Origin: Pararge aegeria
Lineage: Eukaryota > Arthropoda > Insecta > Lepidoptera > Nymphalidae
Direction of reading: 5' to 3'
DNA length: 64,000 nt
Assembly: GCF_905163445.1 (NCBI RefSeq)
Contig: NC_053190.1
Location: 2,110,501-2,174,500, forward strand
Below are positions 44,994 through 56,292 of this stretch, piece by piece (the first letter of the stretch is position 1; the number at the start of each line of letters is the position of its first letter). The notes beneath the pieces were generated by a model, which had not been told where the DNA came from, did not search any database, and was given only the letters and a program-made list of their open reading frames with translations. Both the position numbers and the translations under genes were made by a program.

Positions 44994-45019
44994 TATTTGT
45001 AAGCCAAATTAATTATTTA

Positions 45020-45078
45020 ACAAGAAAGGTAATAGGACGTCAGTGTAACATACACTGACGTCCTATTACCTTTCTTGT
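45020..45078. repeat. Perfect 28-bp inverted repeat, 3-base loop
   Basis: The arms (45020-45047 and 45051-45078) are exact reverse complements, with ACAAGAAAGGTAATAGGACG at the outer left and loop ACA. The transcript or single strand would form a 28-bp uninterrupted stem. It lies 27 bp from the end of SINE-2. Confidence 0.95.
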
Positions 45079-45159
45079 ACTAATTTACTTATAATAATTA
45101 TTTTATATCAAAATATTATTGGTAAAGTGAAATTTTGTTATGAAATTTTACATAAACCA

Positions 45160-45189
45160 AAATGACGACTTCGTCGGAAGTCGTCATTT
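45160..45189. repeat. Perfect 12-bp inverted repeat, 6-base loop
   Basis: AAATGACGACTT and AAGTCGTCATTT flank CGTCGG, 81 bp after the larger hairpin. Confidence 0.9.
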
Positions 45190-45589
45190 CAGGCTTATAA
45201 ATAATTCCAACTAACTCACTATAATATTATATTCTATACACAGACTGTTAAAACAGCGAATAAAAAGCTACAAACACATTAAATTTTCACGAAGTACCCG
45301 CTGTGACAATTCGCCTTATGTAGGCTTCTAACCTTTGCCCCACTGAGTTTTGGTAACGAAGATGGATGAATCACCGTTTTCCAAAGTGAAGTAGTATTAC
45401 TCGTAATATTATGTCGCCCTCGCATACTATATTCTAGTTTACTTTTGTCGGGGATTTTTAGGGTTCTGTGAATATAAACAATAAAGTAATAATTTGATAG
45501 TAGAACTACAAAACCAATCTTTTACATAAAACCTAATGTAATAACACTAAAAAATTTTTATAAGTAAAAATAAATATTATATCACAAGC

Positions 45590-45660
45590 GACCCGCTTCG
45601 GCTTCGCTTGGGTGCAATGCATATAAGTGTGTTTGTAATTTGAATTTGTTTTTCAGGAGT
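45590..45660. repeat. Repeat fragment with GCGACCCGCTTCGGCTTCGC
   Basis: The phrase GCGACCCGCTTCGGCTTCGC followed by TTGGGTGCAATGC matches a family I recall from lepidopteran genomes. The start at 46645 (GACCCGCGATG) is a possible relative. Class uncertain. Confidence 0.35.
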
Positions 45661-45934
45661 TTGAATGTCGCACAAGTTACCCACTTATTAAACCTCTGAT
45701 ATCATGGAAGATATTCATTTCAATGATATGCTGTAAAAGCATATGAAATTAGATAATGAATAATTCTGTATTGTTTAAAATAGTTCTGTAAATAAACCAT
45801 TTTTTTTGTAAAATGTGAAATATAAAAATCGTGTAAAACATTTTAAGGTAAACAGTTTTAAGAAGTACATTATTTTAATTTATCTCGTAGGTTTCAGCCC
45901 GCTTTTTCAATTTATTTTAATAACTAAAACCGGG

Positions 45935-46045
45935 AATAACTTTGAAAAGTTTTTTATAGGCCATGGTTTTCCACTTATTATTAGGTAGGCCATCTGTGTG
46001 ATCCGTCAATTATTAAACTACTATAAAAAATTAAAAATTAATTAC
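45935..46045 (+). repeat. LINE tail I copy
   Basis: TTTATAGGCCATGGTTTTCC, ACTTATTATTAGGTAGGCCA and an A-rich end match 34183-34290. Confidence 0.6.
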
Positions 46046-46639
46046 AAATTTTGCTACCCGCGAGCTTATCCGCAATTTTATTCCTAATTGAGTGAGAGCA
46101 GTTAAATTTCCCAGGATAGCATAAAAGTATCCAATATCCATCTCCAGAATGCAACCTCTATCTGTGCAAAACTTTGCCAAGATCGGTGTCAGCTACACCT
46201 TGCAAAGTAACAAAGGATTTATTATTACATTTTTGTAAATTAGCCTGTAAGTTCCATTTAAGTGGAAATTCCTTTATGGAACAATAAATTGCTTAAACCT
46301 AAAATACCCCAAGAACGTCATTCTGGTCGATTTCTGGGATAAAAACAATCCTATGCCCATCTCTACAATGCAAAGTTGATTAGCGAAACGTAGTAAAATT
46401 GGTACGGAACCAATACCATACGAGCTGATTTCGTACTTCACTGGCATTTTTAGATGTTTCAGGACTGAAAAGGGTTTTGCTAAATTCGGAGTGCTCTTTT
46501 ATTATTTCATTTGTTTATATTGTACGCTCCGTGGCCCCGGTCTACCGCCATATTGTAATGACATTGAGAATTTGTCCACCCGAGGGATAATTTAGTAAAT
46601 ATGACGTACACTCACAAATATTACGTATAATATTAAAGA

Positions 46640-46920
46640 CTAGCAATGACCCGCGATGTTTCTTTTGTCATGGAAAAAATGAGTTAAGGAGCTTGAGCTA
46701 TAAATATAAATAATCTTGTAAATAGTATACACCAATAAAACCTAGCTGTTTTTTTCGGTTTTTAAAATGCCGCAGAAGCTATTTATTTTCCCGGATAATC
46801 TTGTGACCTTTTACATCATACAAGCTATCACTGTCAATTTTCATCAAGATTGGTGAAGCGATTTATCTAAACGTAGGTAACAAACAAACCTACACAATGT
46901 CGTGTGTTTTATAGTTCAAT
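46640..46920 (-). mobile_element. Possible minus-strand Helitron-like element
   Basis: The plus strand has A|CTAGCAATGACCCGCGATG, which on the minus strand is a Helitron-type end CATTGCTAG|T preceded by a GC-rich short stem. The interior has GCCGCAGAAGC and TTTTCATCAAGATTGGTGAA. The other end is not defined. Confidence 0.35.
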
Positions 46921-47059
46921 CAATTTATTTTTTATTTGTTTTATAAATGCAGCCTGGGGGATACGAATTGGGAAACTATAATGTCCTTCTAGATATGTAA
47001 ATAAGTTAATAAACAATTTATTTTTATATTATTAATTTCTAATTTTTTTAATAATAATA

Positions 47060-47130
47060 ATTAAAAAACTTAGTTGATGGCCCTTCTGATTATCATAAGG
47101 AAACCATCGCCTTTAAAGAGAGCAACACTT
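47060..47130 (-). repeat. LINE tail I fragment, inverted
   Basis: TTGATGGCCCTTCTGATTAT, AAACCATCGCCTTTAAAGAG is the reverse complement of the family core. Confidence 0.55.
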
Positions 47131-47199
47131 ATGATACTTGTTATTTAATGGTGTAATTATGACATGCCTCACATTGCGGTATCAATGGAAATCTACTTC

Positions 47200-47570
47200 A
47201 GAAGGTACGTACCATTAACGCCTGTTAAGTATAGACGTTTACTGTCCGGGTTGTTTTAATTCAGCGAAAGCGAACGACAAGCAAACTTTTCACAATAAAA
47301 CTTTACTCCTACTAAATTGGATTATCAATAACAAGTATTAACCTTGTTAAAAATCAAAGACAAAAGATAGCGACATGCTATTATTGGCCGCCGAAGCTAA
47401 TAAACAAGCAAATAAAGTGATGTACATTAATATTCATGGCAGTATTACGGAACGTGTCTGAGGCTTGCAACATATTGGGTGGAAGGATTTCTACAGATTT
47501 AGATTGGATTACATTGGGAGTGAGATATTGTGGCGAGTTTATTTTTAAATGCAGCAGGGATGAAACAAAT
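47200..47570. promoter_or_regulatory. Candidate non-coding regulatory block
   Basis: No shared repeat. The interval includes TTCAGCGAAAGCGAACGACA, TTATTGGCCGCCGAAGC and TGTACATTAATATTCATGGC. Homeodomain-type cores recur. Support is compositional only. Confidence 0.2.
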
Positions 47571-47897
47571 TTAAACCAAAGCTAGATATCATGTAATATC
47601 GTTAATATAAATAATTGATTAGTTTTCCTAGATAGAAAGATAAAAGGTATTTCAAAAAGAACAGAAACAATAAAAAGCTACGTAAAATAAATTATATTAT
47701 AGCGAAAAGTCAAATCGTTATTGAAAGAAATAGCAGAAAACATAACCTTTACAATGAAACCATGCAAAATGCTCAACAGATAATAAAATAAAACCTAGAT
47801 AAAAAACACTGATAATCACATTTGAATTTAAATCGGTGGAAATTTATTAAAAATGCAAGAACTTGTAGTTATAAGGAGGCGTACAATTGTTCATACT

Positions 47898-48493
47898 TAT
47901 CAACTTAGATCAATAAATCCAATTGTACAAATCTTGCAAGTTATACGTTAGTTTCATATAGGACCTAATTTATTCAAATCCATGAAACTGAAAAGTGTAT
48001 TCTTAAAAGCAGTGAAATTGTGCACAAAGATCAAGTAACAGTAATAAATCCAATCAAACAAACAATGCAAATCCCACATAACTTTCAAATGAGGAGCAAA
48101 ATATCCAATTCTACGCAAGTGAAAAATGTATTATAAAGAGCAGTAGAATGTTGCACAAAGATCAAATAAAAGTAATAAATCCAATCAAACAAAAAATGCA
48201 AATCCCACATAACTGTCAAATTAGGAGCAAAATATTCAATTCCACGGAACAGGAAAGTGTATTAGAAAGAGCAGTAAAATTTTACACAAAGATCAACTGA
48301 TAGCAATTAATCTAATCAAACAAACAGTGCAAATCCAACATAACTTTCAAATTAGGAGCAACATATCCAATTCCACGGAAGAGAAAAGTGTATTATAAAG
48401 AGCAGTAAACTTTTGCACAAAGATCAACTAACAGTAATAAATCCAATCAAACAAACAATGCAAATCCCACATCACTTTCAAATAGGAGCAAAT
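47898..48493 (+). repeat. 131-bp tandem array, about 4.5 units
   Basis: The word GCACAAAGATCAA (or ACACAAAGATCAA) starts at 48022, 48153, 48284 and 48415, exactly 131 bp apart. Each unit has AATAAATCCAATCAAAC, TGCAAATCC and TAAAGAGCAGTA. A more diverged partial unit begins near 47898. ATGCAAAT (GTGCAAAT in unit 3) falls at 48065, 48196, 48327 and 48458. No ORF. Confidence 0.95.
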
Positions 48494-50562
48494 TGTGAAA
48501 AACAAACTGTGAAATACAAACAGGAACAACAAACCTACCAGTAAATTACACCGCCATCCGGTTCAAACCGGGAGGATTATTTGTTCAGATGCAATCTCTT
48601 CTTGCGTATATGATTAAAACAGTGCACAGTACACTATTCCTACGGGAAATTATCGAGGCGAACGCACTGCATAATTAGCAAGCCACTCCGGAATTATGGG
48701 GTTTATTTTCGAGGCTACCTGAGTTTGTAATAGATAAAGCAAGAACGCAGTGTTTTAAATTTTTGGTTAATAAAAAAACTCGAAATTTAAAACTCAGTAA
48801 TTTTAAATTATACCAAAGTTAACAGTTGAAGCGTTCTTGAAGTGTGGGTCGGTATATCTAATAATCTATTCTATTGCCAAAACTTCTTATGAAGTATTAG
48901 AATTAGCTATCTAAATATAGTAACTTGAGGAATAATTTAATGATACATCTACCTTGTGACGTGATAAAGTTCAAAAATGAATTGTGTACAAATTCTCTAT
49001 GATAAATAAAATACGCGTACAAAATAATACACTACGCTTCAGTAGTCAATTATGTAGATAAAATTGGTAAATAAACTTATGAACGTAATCAAAATTCTAT
49101 TCGGAATAAACAAACTGATGAGCGATACGTATTTTAAATTATGTAAATTTAAAATCCAATAGCAAAGGCATTTACTAAAATACCACACTGAGTATACACG
49201 TGAATAGTACAAAAATGAAATTCACTCTGCAAAAGTTAGATTTTATATAAAGCGATACTATATCGAATGTCTTCGGAATTCTCCTTCAGAGCAACGTCCG
49301 GGCTGTCCAGAGAGTTTGCGATGTCCAGAGTGGACATTCCACACAAATAAGTTCGCGAATGGAAATAAAACCATAAACTCTTACATATTTCCCGTATGCA
49401 GTCTCTTCAATTATAATATGAATGTTGCAAATATGGCCGGCACTTTGTAGAATTTAAAATTAATTTTGCATTTTTATGAGCAGTTTTCCGGGGAATAGAT
49501 AGAAAAGAGAATATTTTAAGTTCATTGCACATTACCGTGAGAGCCGCTGAAAAATCTATTAAAATCAGCAGATGTCGGTCAACTGCGCCTAAGTGCTTTA
49601 TTTATTTAACATTAAAAATTTTTACGCGCGTCCAATGTTTCTTTGCAAATAAAAAAGCTCAACAAACAAAACTCTACTGCCATACTTTTTAGTTTGTAGA
49701 CTTTCACTTTTTTATTTAAAGGGCCTTAATAAAAGGTATTTTTAGTTAAGTAGAAAATAATATTACGCTACAACCACAGTTAACGCAGGTGAATCCAGGG
49801 CACAACAATTACTACCTCTAAAATAAATATCAAACTCCTGTTACTGTGTTTTATATTCTCATTAATTACTACAAAAACTTATTTAATCGTTAGATAAACA
49901 CAATCCTCTGGATTTTATTTCTGTACATAACGGTTTTTTCCACATGGGAACCGCTTGTTTTCCTGTGATAAAAAGAAGCTTATGCTTCTTTCCGATTCAA
50001 AAAATGCCAAAAATCAAGTTAATTGGTTGCTTGATTTACGTGTGGACAAACAAACAAAAATTAACAGACATACTTTCGCATTTCTAATATTAGTTAAGAT
50101 ACATGCGGTTTTTACCGTAACATGCGATGAAAAAACAAACCCCGGTAGTTCCTAAAAAAAAATTTTATTTGAATTCGATTTGATGAGCGGGAGCGGTTGG
50201 TTTTTCTTGGAACCGAGTCTCGCCTGTGGATGCACATTGCACATTTTGAACCTTTATACTTCCCACGTAAATCTCATTAACGCAAATACTTTTCTATAAT
50301 ATTTTTATTGCTCCAGCACATTTTAATTATACTTCGCTGAATATGACACATTTCAGTTTTGTGAGTTTAAAATATTACTGTGTACCATATTTTGGCGCAA
50401 CATAATATCCGTAAGTATTTAACGAATTATAACATGGTTTCGTGCAATTAATATCGTCTTTAACATATTAATGTTCCATTGCTTGGCAAAGGGCTCGTCT
50501 CGTGTAGCACAGATTTTTTTAAACTCTTTATTGCAACCCAAAATAATAATTGTTTACAAATT
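48494..50562. other. Non-coding DNA, nothing recognised
   Basis: No gene, hairpin or shared repeat. A 66-codon frame at 49955-50155 has no domain. Confidence 0.45.
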
Positions 50563-50726
50563 GGGCTGCTTTCCGAGTCCAAGGTCGTGAGTTTGATTCC
50601 CACTACTGGAAAATGTTGGTTCATCACGAACATGAATGTTTTTCACCGTCTGGGGGTTTATTATATTGTGGTTGTATGTATATTATAAGTATTTATGTAT
50701 ATTATTCATAAAAAAAATATTTATCA
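50563..50726 (+). repeat. SINE-1 copy, truncated at both ends
   Basis: GGGCTGCTTTCCGAGTCCAA, GTGAGTTTGATTCCCACTAC (B box), GAACATGAATGTTTTTCACC and TTATTCATAAAAAAAATATT. The A box and 3' third are missing. Confidence 0.75.
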
Positions 50727-53492
50727 AGAAAGGGTCTAGAAGGAACCCTCTTGATTTGCTTCGCCAACTCGTTCCTTCCGAACTGCTTCGAAAGTGAAGG
50801 AGTCCAACATAAAACTAGTCTTATAGGCAGGCAATGACTTTAGGATACTATTAAAAGAGCGCATCAGAGCGGTTTTAGAGCTATATAGAGCTATATTATG
50901 TATAATGTAGAGCTATTTAGAGTTATGTCAATAATAATTAACAGGATCGCAGGTTAGCGTGTAATGAAGCACAGGGTTGGACACGCTTTTTATTTTTACT
51001 CAATATTTTTTTCGTATAATTCCACTACCGATTAGCCCTTAGATGCTGCTCTAAGATTGTAACGGGCTAAACTGTTAGGCGGTATGGCTGTTACAATACA
51101 GCTGACTGTGTGTTTGTGTATTCGTAGCGTATAAATTCGTAGCATAATGGATAAAGCGTTTTTTATATAACATTATTTTTGTATGGGGATTGAAAAGTAA
51201 AAAAGTGTTTGTCTGTATTAATCATTTCTAGTAACGGTTTAAATTTATACAACAACCAAAATAACAAATTAACCTTAATTAGAATCAGATACAAAGTTTG
51301 ATTAGCAAGAGTTAAATACAGCAAAGGGTGCAAATAATAATTTTAGCTCTAATTACAATTCTACAAATTCGAAACGAGAATCCATCTCGAGGCGAGCGCA
51401 CAATTGTCAAATTACCGTCAGAAGTATCAAAAGATCAATTAGAAGTTATACAAAAACATTGTGTTACGAGTATATATAAAGCGGTACCCGAAAAGCTTTG
51501 AACATCTTTTTAAAAGTGCTTGAGAAATAATAAAAGTTTTTATTAATAGTCTGTGGTAGTTGTAAAGTCTAACAAAAACTTAGTGATAAATTCAAAAAAG
51601 ATGAAAGTGTCCCCGTAAATCTTTAAAAAATCCAGTAAAACCGGTGCAAATAATTAAATAGAATTTGTTTTTTTTTTTACACTTTTAGTAATGTAAAATT
51701 TTTTGGATTGTACTTGCAGATTGCAGAGATTACCAAACTTACACTTTTAGTAGCCAAGATCATGCAAATGTATGCTAGAAAAGGTTTGGTAAAGGAAATG
51801 GGATAGTGAATACCTACTAAGGCTATATTCAAAAAGGCTCTTTGACCCTACAATGCGATTATTTGAGCAGACGTTTTTTAGGCCGTTATGCATAAATGTG
51901 CGGAATCAATGATGTGAGCAAGTACGTTAGCAGTTTTGATACCCCTTTATATCGATGCTGGAGTTAAAAACTAACGCATCAAGGCAGATTGATTGATTTA
52001 CGAACTTAACGTATAAAGTTTTGTTTAACTTATTTTGACATACTTACTAACACAGATTAAAATACTGTTGTAGCTACTCGAACGTAATGAACTATTAGTT
52101 TTCTTTTTATTTAATCATTTAGTAATTTAAAAAATCTAAGTATTAAGGATTACACGAATGAAAAAAAGCTAAGGCATTAATTACCCTAACCTCTTAGCTA
52201 CATATTAATTTGGAACCCTTCTAGCTTTAGTTTTAAGCTAAAGAATTTATTTATCACCATCAACTTACAATAATGTAATAGGTTTATATGAATAAAACAT
52301 TTATAAGCATACCTACTTACAAAAATAGCATACAACACACACTAGTCCCACACGATACCTTTGAAAAATTAAATACCATAGAAATTGAATTTGATGGCTG
52401 AAAGTAAACATAAAAAATATAATATGACATAGTGACGGTAATTTTTAGTTCAAATAAATTAAATGTTTACATTTTTATCAAGCACCTCATCAAAATGTTC
52501 CACTGGCTCTTGGGACAAAGGTAGGCACGCACGCACCCGACATAAATTTGTTACAACTGATTAGGAACTTTTCGTTGGGTTGTCACAACTCTTCCACCTT
52601 GGTGGCGAATTTTTTTCATTGTTAACATTACATTAGGGCCAACGCGCACCGGTGGCGTTTTTTGGCTTAAAAATTGTCGATTGTAGACGTCATATTATCT
52701 CTGACTAGTGTATTCGGTGTCGCAGAGTGTTTGCTTTAGGATTTGTGTAGCTGTGATACGCAGTAATGCATGTATAATGGAAGCAAAGGTACAAAGCATG
52801 TTGCACCAAAGAAAAATACTTGACTAAATATAAATAATTTAAATATATACTTCCAGCCATCATTCAATGACAATATAACCAAACGTGTAAACGTGTGATA
52901 ACAGGTTTCAAATTCTATTCTAAAGCTTTTAAAATGGCTTTATAGGTCGAGTGGTAAGCTACCACACCAACGGTCCAAATTATTATCCTTAGGAGTCAGA
53001 CGATGTTTGAATCAGGCATTCTGCAACTAGAATTCAAAAGTTATTTATTACTTTACTAAGGCAATTGAAGTTTCAATTCTATTTTTGCCTGCTATCTCAA
53101 GACTTGTATCGTACAGCTACACCAGTGTGCCTTGACCCTAAATATTACATCCTCCAGTTAGAGATCAGAGTTCATGAGCGGTCGCGGAGCTCCCTCCGTA
53201 CGTGCCCCGAATAATGCGCCCAGTAATATTCATCGCTTTAAACCGAATCGCGGGAGTGACTGTGACAAAGCTATGTGATAGAAAGAAAGAATAGATTTCA
53301 GCAAGATTCCGTGACCTCTCATTGGCTTCAGTCCGCTGAAATATGCACGGTAATAACATAAATCCCTTTGGTATATAAAACACTAAACGCTCTCAAAATG
53401 GGCCCAGCGCTCTCCGGCGCTGTTTATATTAATTGTTTAAAACTGTCACTTAACAGGATAGGTAGTTCGATCTGCGAGTCGTTTTTTGTGGC
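50727..53492. other. Non-coding DNA with a few scraps
   Basis: 50870-50930 has a degenerate AGAGCTATATAGAGCTATAT triplication. 51021-51092 is a minus SINE-3 fragment. 52925-53035 has tRNA-like words (TATAGGTCGAGTGGTAAG and GTTTGAATC) that may be an old SINE. No gene seen. Confidence 0.4.
51021..51092 (-). repeat. SINE-3 fragment
   Basis: TCCACTACCGATTAGCCCTT, GCTCTAAGATTGTAACGGGC and AACTGTTAGGCGGTATGGCT match the reverse complement of the SINE-3 3' half. Confidence 0.6.
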
Positions 53493-53600
53493 ATTATAAG
53501 TTAGCCCTTGGGGCTAAGGTCTAAGATTACTACTAGGCCACCACGGGCTAATCTGTTAGAGGTACGATAGTTACGTTAAAACCATAACCCTAATCAGTGA
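53493..53600 (-). repeat. SINE-3 fragment
   Basis: ATAAGTTAGCCCTTGGGGCT, GGGCTAATCTGTTAGAGGTA and CATAACCCTAATCAGT follow the inverse SINE-3 3' half. Confidence 0.6.
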
Positions 53601-53621
53601 GTGATACACACGGCAACTTTA

Positions 53622-53768
53622 AAGAGAATCCTCAGTTTCATCACGATGTTTACCCTCACCATTAAATCATAAGTGATACTTAAATTAAAAACGCAACGAG
53701 GTGCGTGCCGGGAATCAAATTCGGCCCATTCAAAATAAAGCCCTAACCACTGAGCTATCACCGCTTGT
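53622..53768 (-). repeat. SINE-2 head and body
   Basis: Minus strand: AAGCGGTGATAGCTCAGTGG, B box TTTGATTCCCGGCACGCACC, then body to CATCGTGATGAAACTGAGGA. The 3' half is missing. Confidence 0.75.
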
Positions 53769-53904
53769 TTCAAGTTAGCATGGAAGTCACATCGAGTCAA
53801 TTCACGAACTCAAATCAATAATCCAATTAATAACAGTCCGTTAGGAAATCACAACCGTAAACCTCTTTAGTTATATCAGCTATTGTATATTAAAGAATTT
53901 TCAG

Positions 53905-54132
53905 TAACGGCCCGGAGCCAGGAAATAAGTGGAGTCAGCCCCCGTGCTTCGGAGAGCACGTTAAGCCGCCGGTCCCAATTGTTATCCCATTATAGTTATA
54001 ATAATCGTTTACGCCTACCAACTCGCATTGGAGTTGCGTGGTGGGGGTATACTCTAAAACCGTCACTCCTATGAGAGACGTGGCCTGTGTGCAGAAGTGG
54101 GATGTTAAAAGGCTTAGGATGATGACGATGAA
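53905..54132 (+). repeat. SINE-4 or RTE 3' UTR copy with GAT tail
   Basis: GGCCCGGAGCCAGGAAATAA, GTCAGCCCCCGTGCTTCGGA, GCATTGGAGTTGCGTGGTGG, CCTGTGTGCAGAAGTGGGAT, ending GGATGATGACGATGA. Single copy in this window. The (GAT)n-type end is like that of the RTE and SINE-2. Class assignment is inference. Confidence 0.5.
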
Positions 54133-54141
54133 GCAGTGGAT

Positions 54142-54371
54142 ACAATAAAATAAATCATGTAGCCCTAAAGTAAGTTTTACTGTAGTAACATTACTAAGAT
54201 GACTGATGAATATTTTAATGAATGATATACATAAATACTTATAATGTACGGATTGTAAGAAAACATTTATATTCATCACACAAACATTTTTCCATTTGTG
54301 AGAATCGAACCTAAAGCCTTGGCTTCAAAAAGCAGGCTCGCAGCTCACTGCGCCAATCGGTCGTCAATGAT
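54142..54371 (-). repeat. SINE-1 copy, diverged
   Basis: GTAGCCCTAAAGTAAGTTTT, GATGACTGATGAATATTTTA, GTGAGAATCGAACCTAAAGC (B box) and CGCAGCTCACTGCGCCAATC are in family order. Confidence 0.8.
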
Positions 54372-54932
54372 GACGAAATATTGAAAATATTCTATATATT
54401 GAGATAGTTTTATGTAAAAGAGACAATGTATAATGTATTCAGTGATCCATCACTCGTTTGAAGCTTTTACTAAAAGGGACCGCTAAAGTTTCGTTAAATT
54501 TGCGATGCAAAACTGTAATAACCAATTAGTGACGGTCGACTGGATAAACACATAATTAACTTATACGTGCTTAAATTTTCACTACACAATTTTGCGCGCT
54601 GAAAACTGTTTCTAGGATAAACTAAGTATGAAGTTATCTCTTGAAATTTTATACCACATCGATATTTAGCAATGAGAATAAATTTTGACTCTTTATAACA
54701 TATACGATCGCTTAAGAAATGTTTTAAGATTGACTAGTATTACAGTAATTTTGTAAAGTGGGTAAATAATTAAACTTCTGATACGTGATAAGCGACAGAT
54801 ATTTTATTAAATTGCGAAACATACATTCTTACTCTATTTAATGAAACGAATGAATACTTCTTAATGAATAATGTTCAAGTATTAATTATAATTATAATTA
54901 ATTTACAGCCATTTTTCATTGCAATACCCATG
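54372..54932. other. AT-rich DNA, nothing recognised
   Basis: No gene or shared repeat between two same-strand SINE-1 copies. ATTATAATTATAATTAATTT near 54885 is simple sequence. Confidence 0.5.
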
Positions 54933-55175
54933 ATAAATAAATAAATATACTACGACAATACACACATCGCAATCTAGCCCCAAAGTAAGGGGTGCTTGTG
55001 TTATGGGTACCAAGATAGCTGATGAATATTTTTATGAATATGATACACATAAATACTTATAATATACAGATAAACACCCAGACACTGAAAAACAATTATG
55101 TTCATAACACAAACATTTTCCAGTTGTGGGAATCGAACCCACGGCCTACGACTCTGCGCCAGTCGGCCGTCATGA
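54933..55175 (-). repeat. SINE-1 copy
   Basis: GATAAATAAATAAATATACT tail, body, intact B box (GGGAATCGAACCCACGGCC), then a short deletion before TGCGCCAGTCGGCCGTCATG. Confidence 0.85.
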
Positions 55176-55869
55176 TCATTGGGTATTATGATATAAATGT
55201 GTTCATTTTCAATACACTTCAGTCTTGTATGAGACTCAGACGATGCAAAGTCAATTAACACCTTTAAAAAGTATCATCAATACCTGAATTAGAAAAACTG
55301 TTATGATTTCAAAAAGATAGTTCAGTGGTATAAGATTACAGCGTACAAAACCGTCTGTTTGTCACGGAATTTATCAAACCAGCAGCTTTGTTTACGTAGA
55401 ATTTCTGGTATCCTGCGATTTTAAGATTTGTTTATTTCCGCGGTACTTATGCCCGTCTCCAGAAACTAAGCTACGGACAAAGCTAAAAGCAAATGAATAA
55501 ACAAGTAAATTAAGGAAAAAATAACTTTTCCTTAATTTACCTTAAAATTCCAATTAGGAAACACATAATTATAGTTACAAATTAACATGAATATTTACAA
55601 AAAATATAAGCTGTCTATCTGTACATTTATAGGCATGGTACCCAAAATGCTGGCGCTATTGCCCCTTTGAATTGCTAGACTTAGGCGCTGGGCTAAACAA
55701 TCGCCAGTTTATTTTGTTGGAATTCTACAAAATTCGGGCGCTCAAAGATTATTCTTAAAAATTTCTAATTTATACCTTCAAGCGTTTTATATGTCAGTCA
55801 GTCAGATCAAAACCTTTTATGGTTATAGATGATTCAACTTATTGTTCGCTTTACATCATTTTCAGCCCT
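55176..55869. other. Non-coding DNA with one hairpin
   Basis: No gene. A perfect inverted repeat at 55505-55540 is listed separately. Confidence 0.45.
55505..55540. repeat. Perfect 15-bp inverted repeat, 6-base loop
   Basis: GTAAATTAAGGAAAA and TTTTCCTTAATTTAC flank AATAAC. Confidence 0.9.
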
Positions 55870-56023
55870 TTACAGACCAACTCCTGCTACAATGAGAAGG
55901 GGTCAAGGCAGTAGTCCACTACGTAGCCCAGTGCGGATTTGTCGACTGCACACCTTTGAAAACATTATCGAGAACTCTCAGTCATGCAGGTTTCCTTACG
56001 ATGTTTTCCTTCACCATTGAATT

Positions 56024-56059
56024 GGGGGTGTAAGTGGGTGTGGGGGTGTAAGTGGGTGT
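56024..56059 (+). repeat. Two tandem 18-bp G-rich units at the RTE 5' end
   Basis: GGGGGTGTAAGTGGGTGT occurs at 56024-56041 and 56042-56059 without differences. It may be part of the internal promoter or a duplication made at 5' integration. Confidence 0.85.
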
Positions 56060-56292
56060 GGCTAGTACCAGTCAGCCTCCCAAATTGCCAACCTCACCTG
56101 CACGTGGTGCACCCTGCCGTTTAACCGACGAGGCTCTGGCGACCGACAAGTGGCGGTATAACCACTTCGAATTGGCTAGACTGAACAAATGGCACAGACC
56201 GGTGTCGGGCAGCAGCGACGCCGGGGCGATCAGTCTAGCCCTGCGATGACCAACCCGCCTGCCCAGCGTGGTCATTATCGGGCATATCTTTA

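Noticed and set aside
47898..48493. CRISPR-like array
   Set aside because: Units are 131 bp with homology throughout, not short identical repeats with unique spacers, and the DNA is eukaryotic in character.
52925..53035. tRNA-headed SINE (TATAGGTCGAGTGG ... GTTTGAATC)
   Set aside because: There is only one copy in the window and no body or tail could be matched, so it is mentioned only within a regional entry.
56052..56249. 65-codon open frame before RTE ORF2, possible small ORF1
   Set aside because: It begins at GTG, not ATG, directly after a stop, and ends before ORF2 in another frame. RTE elements can have a small first ORF, but there is no start codon to support one here.
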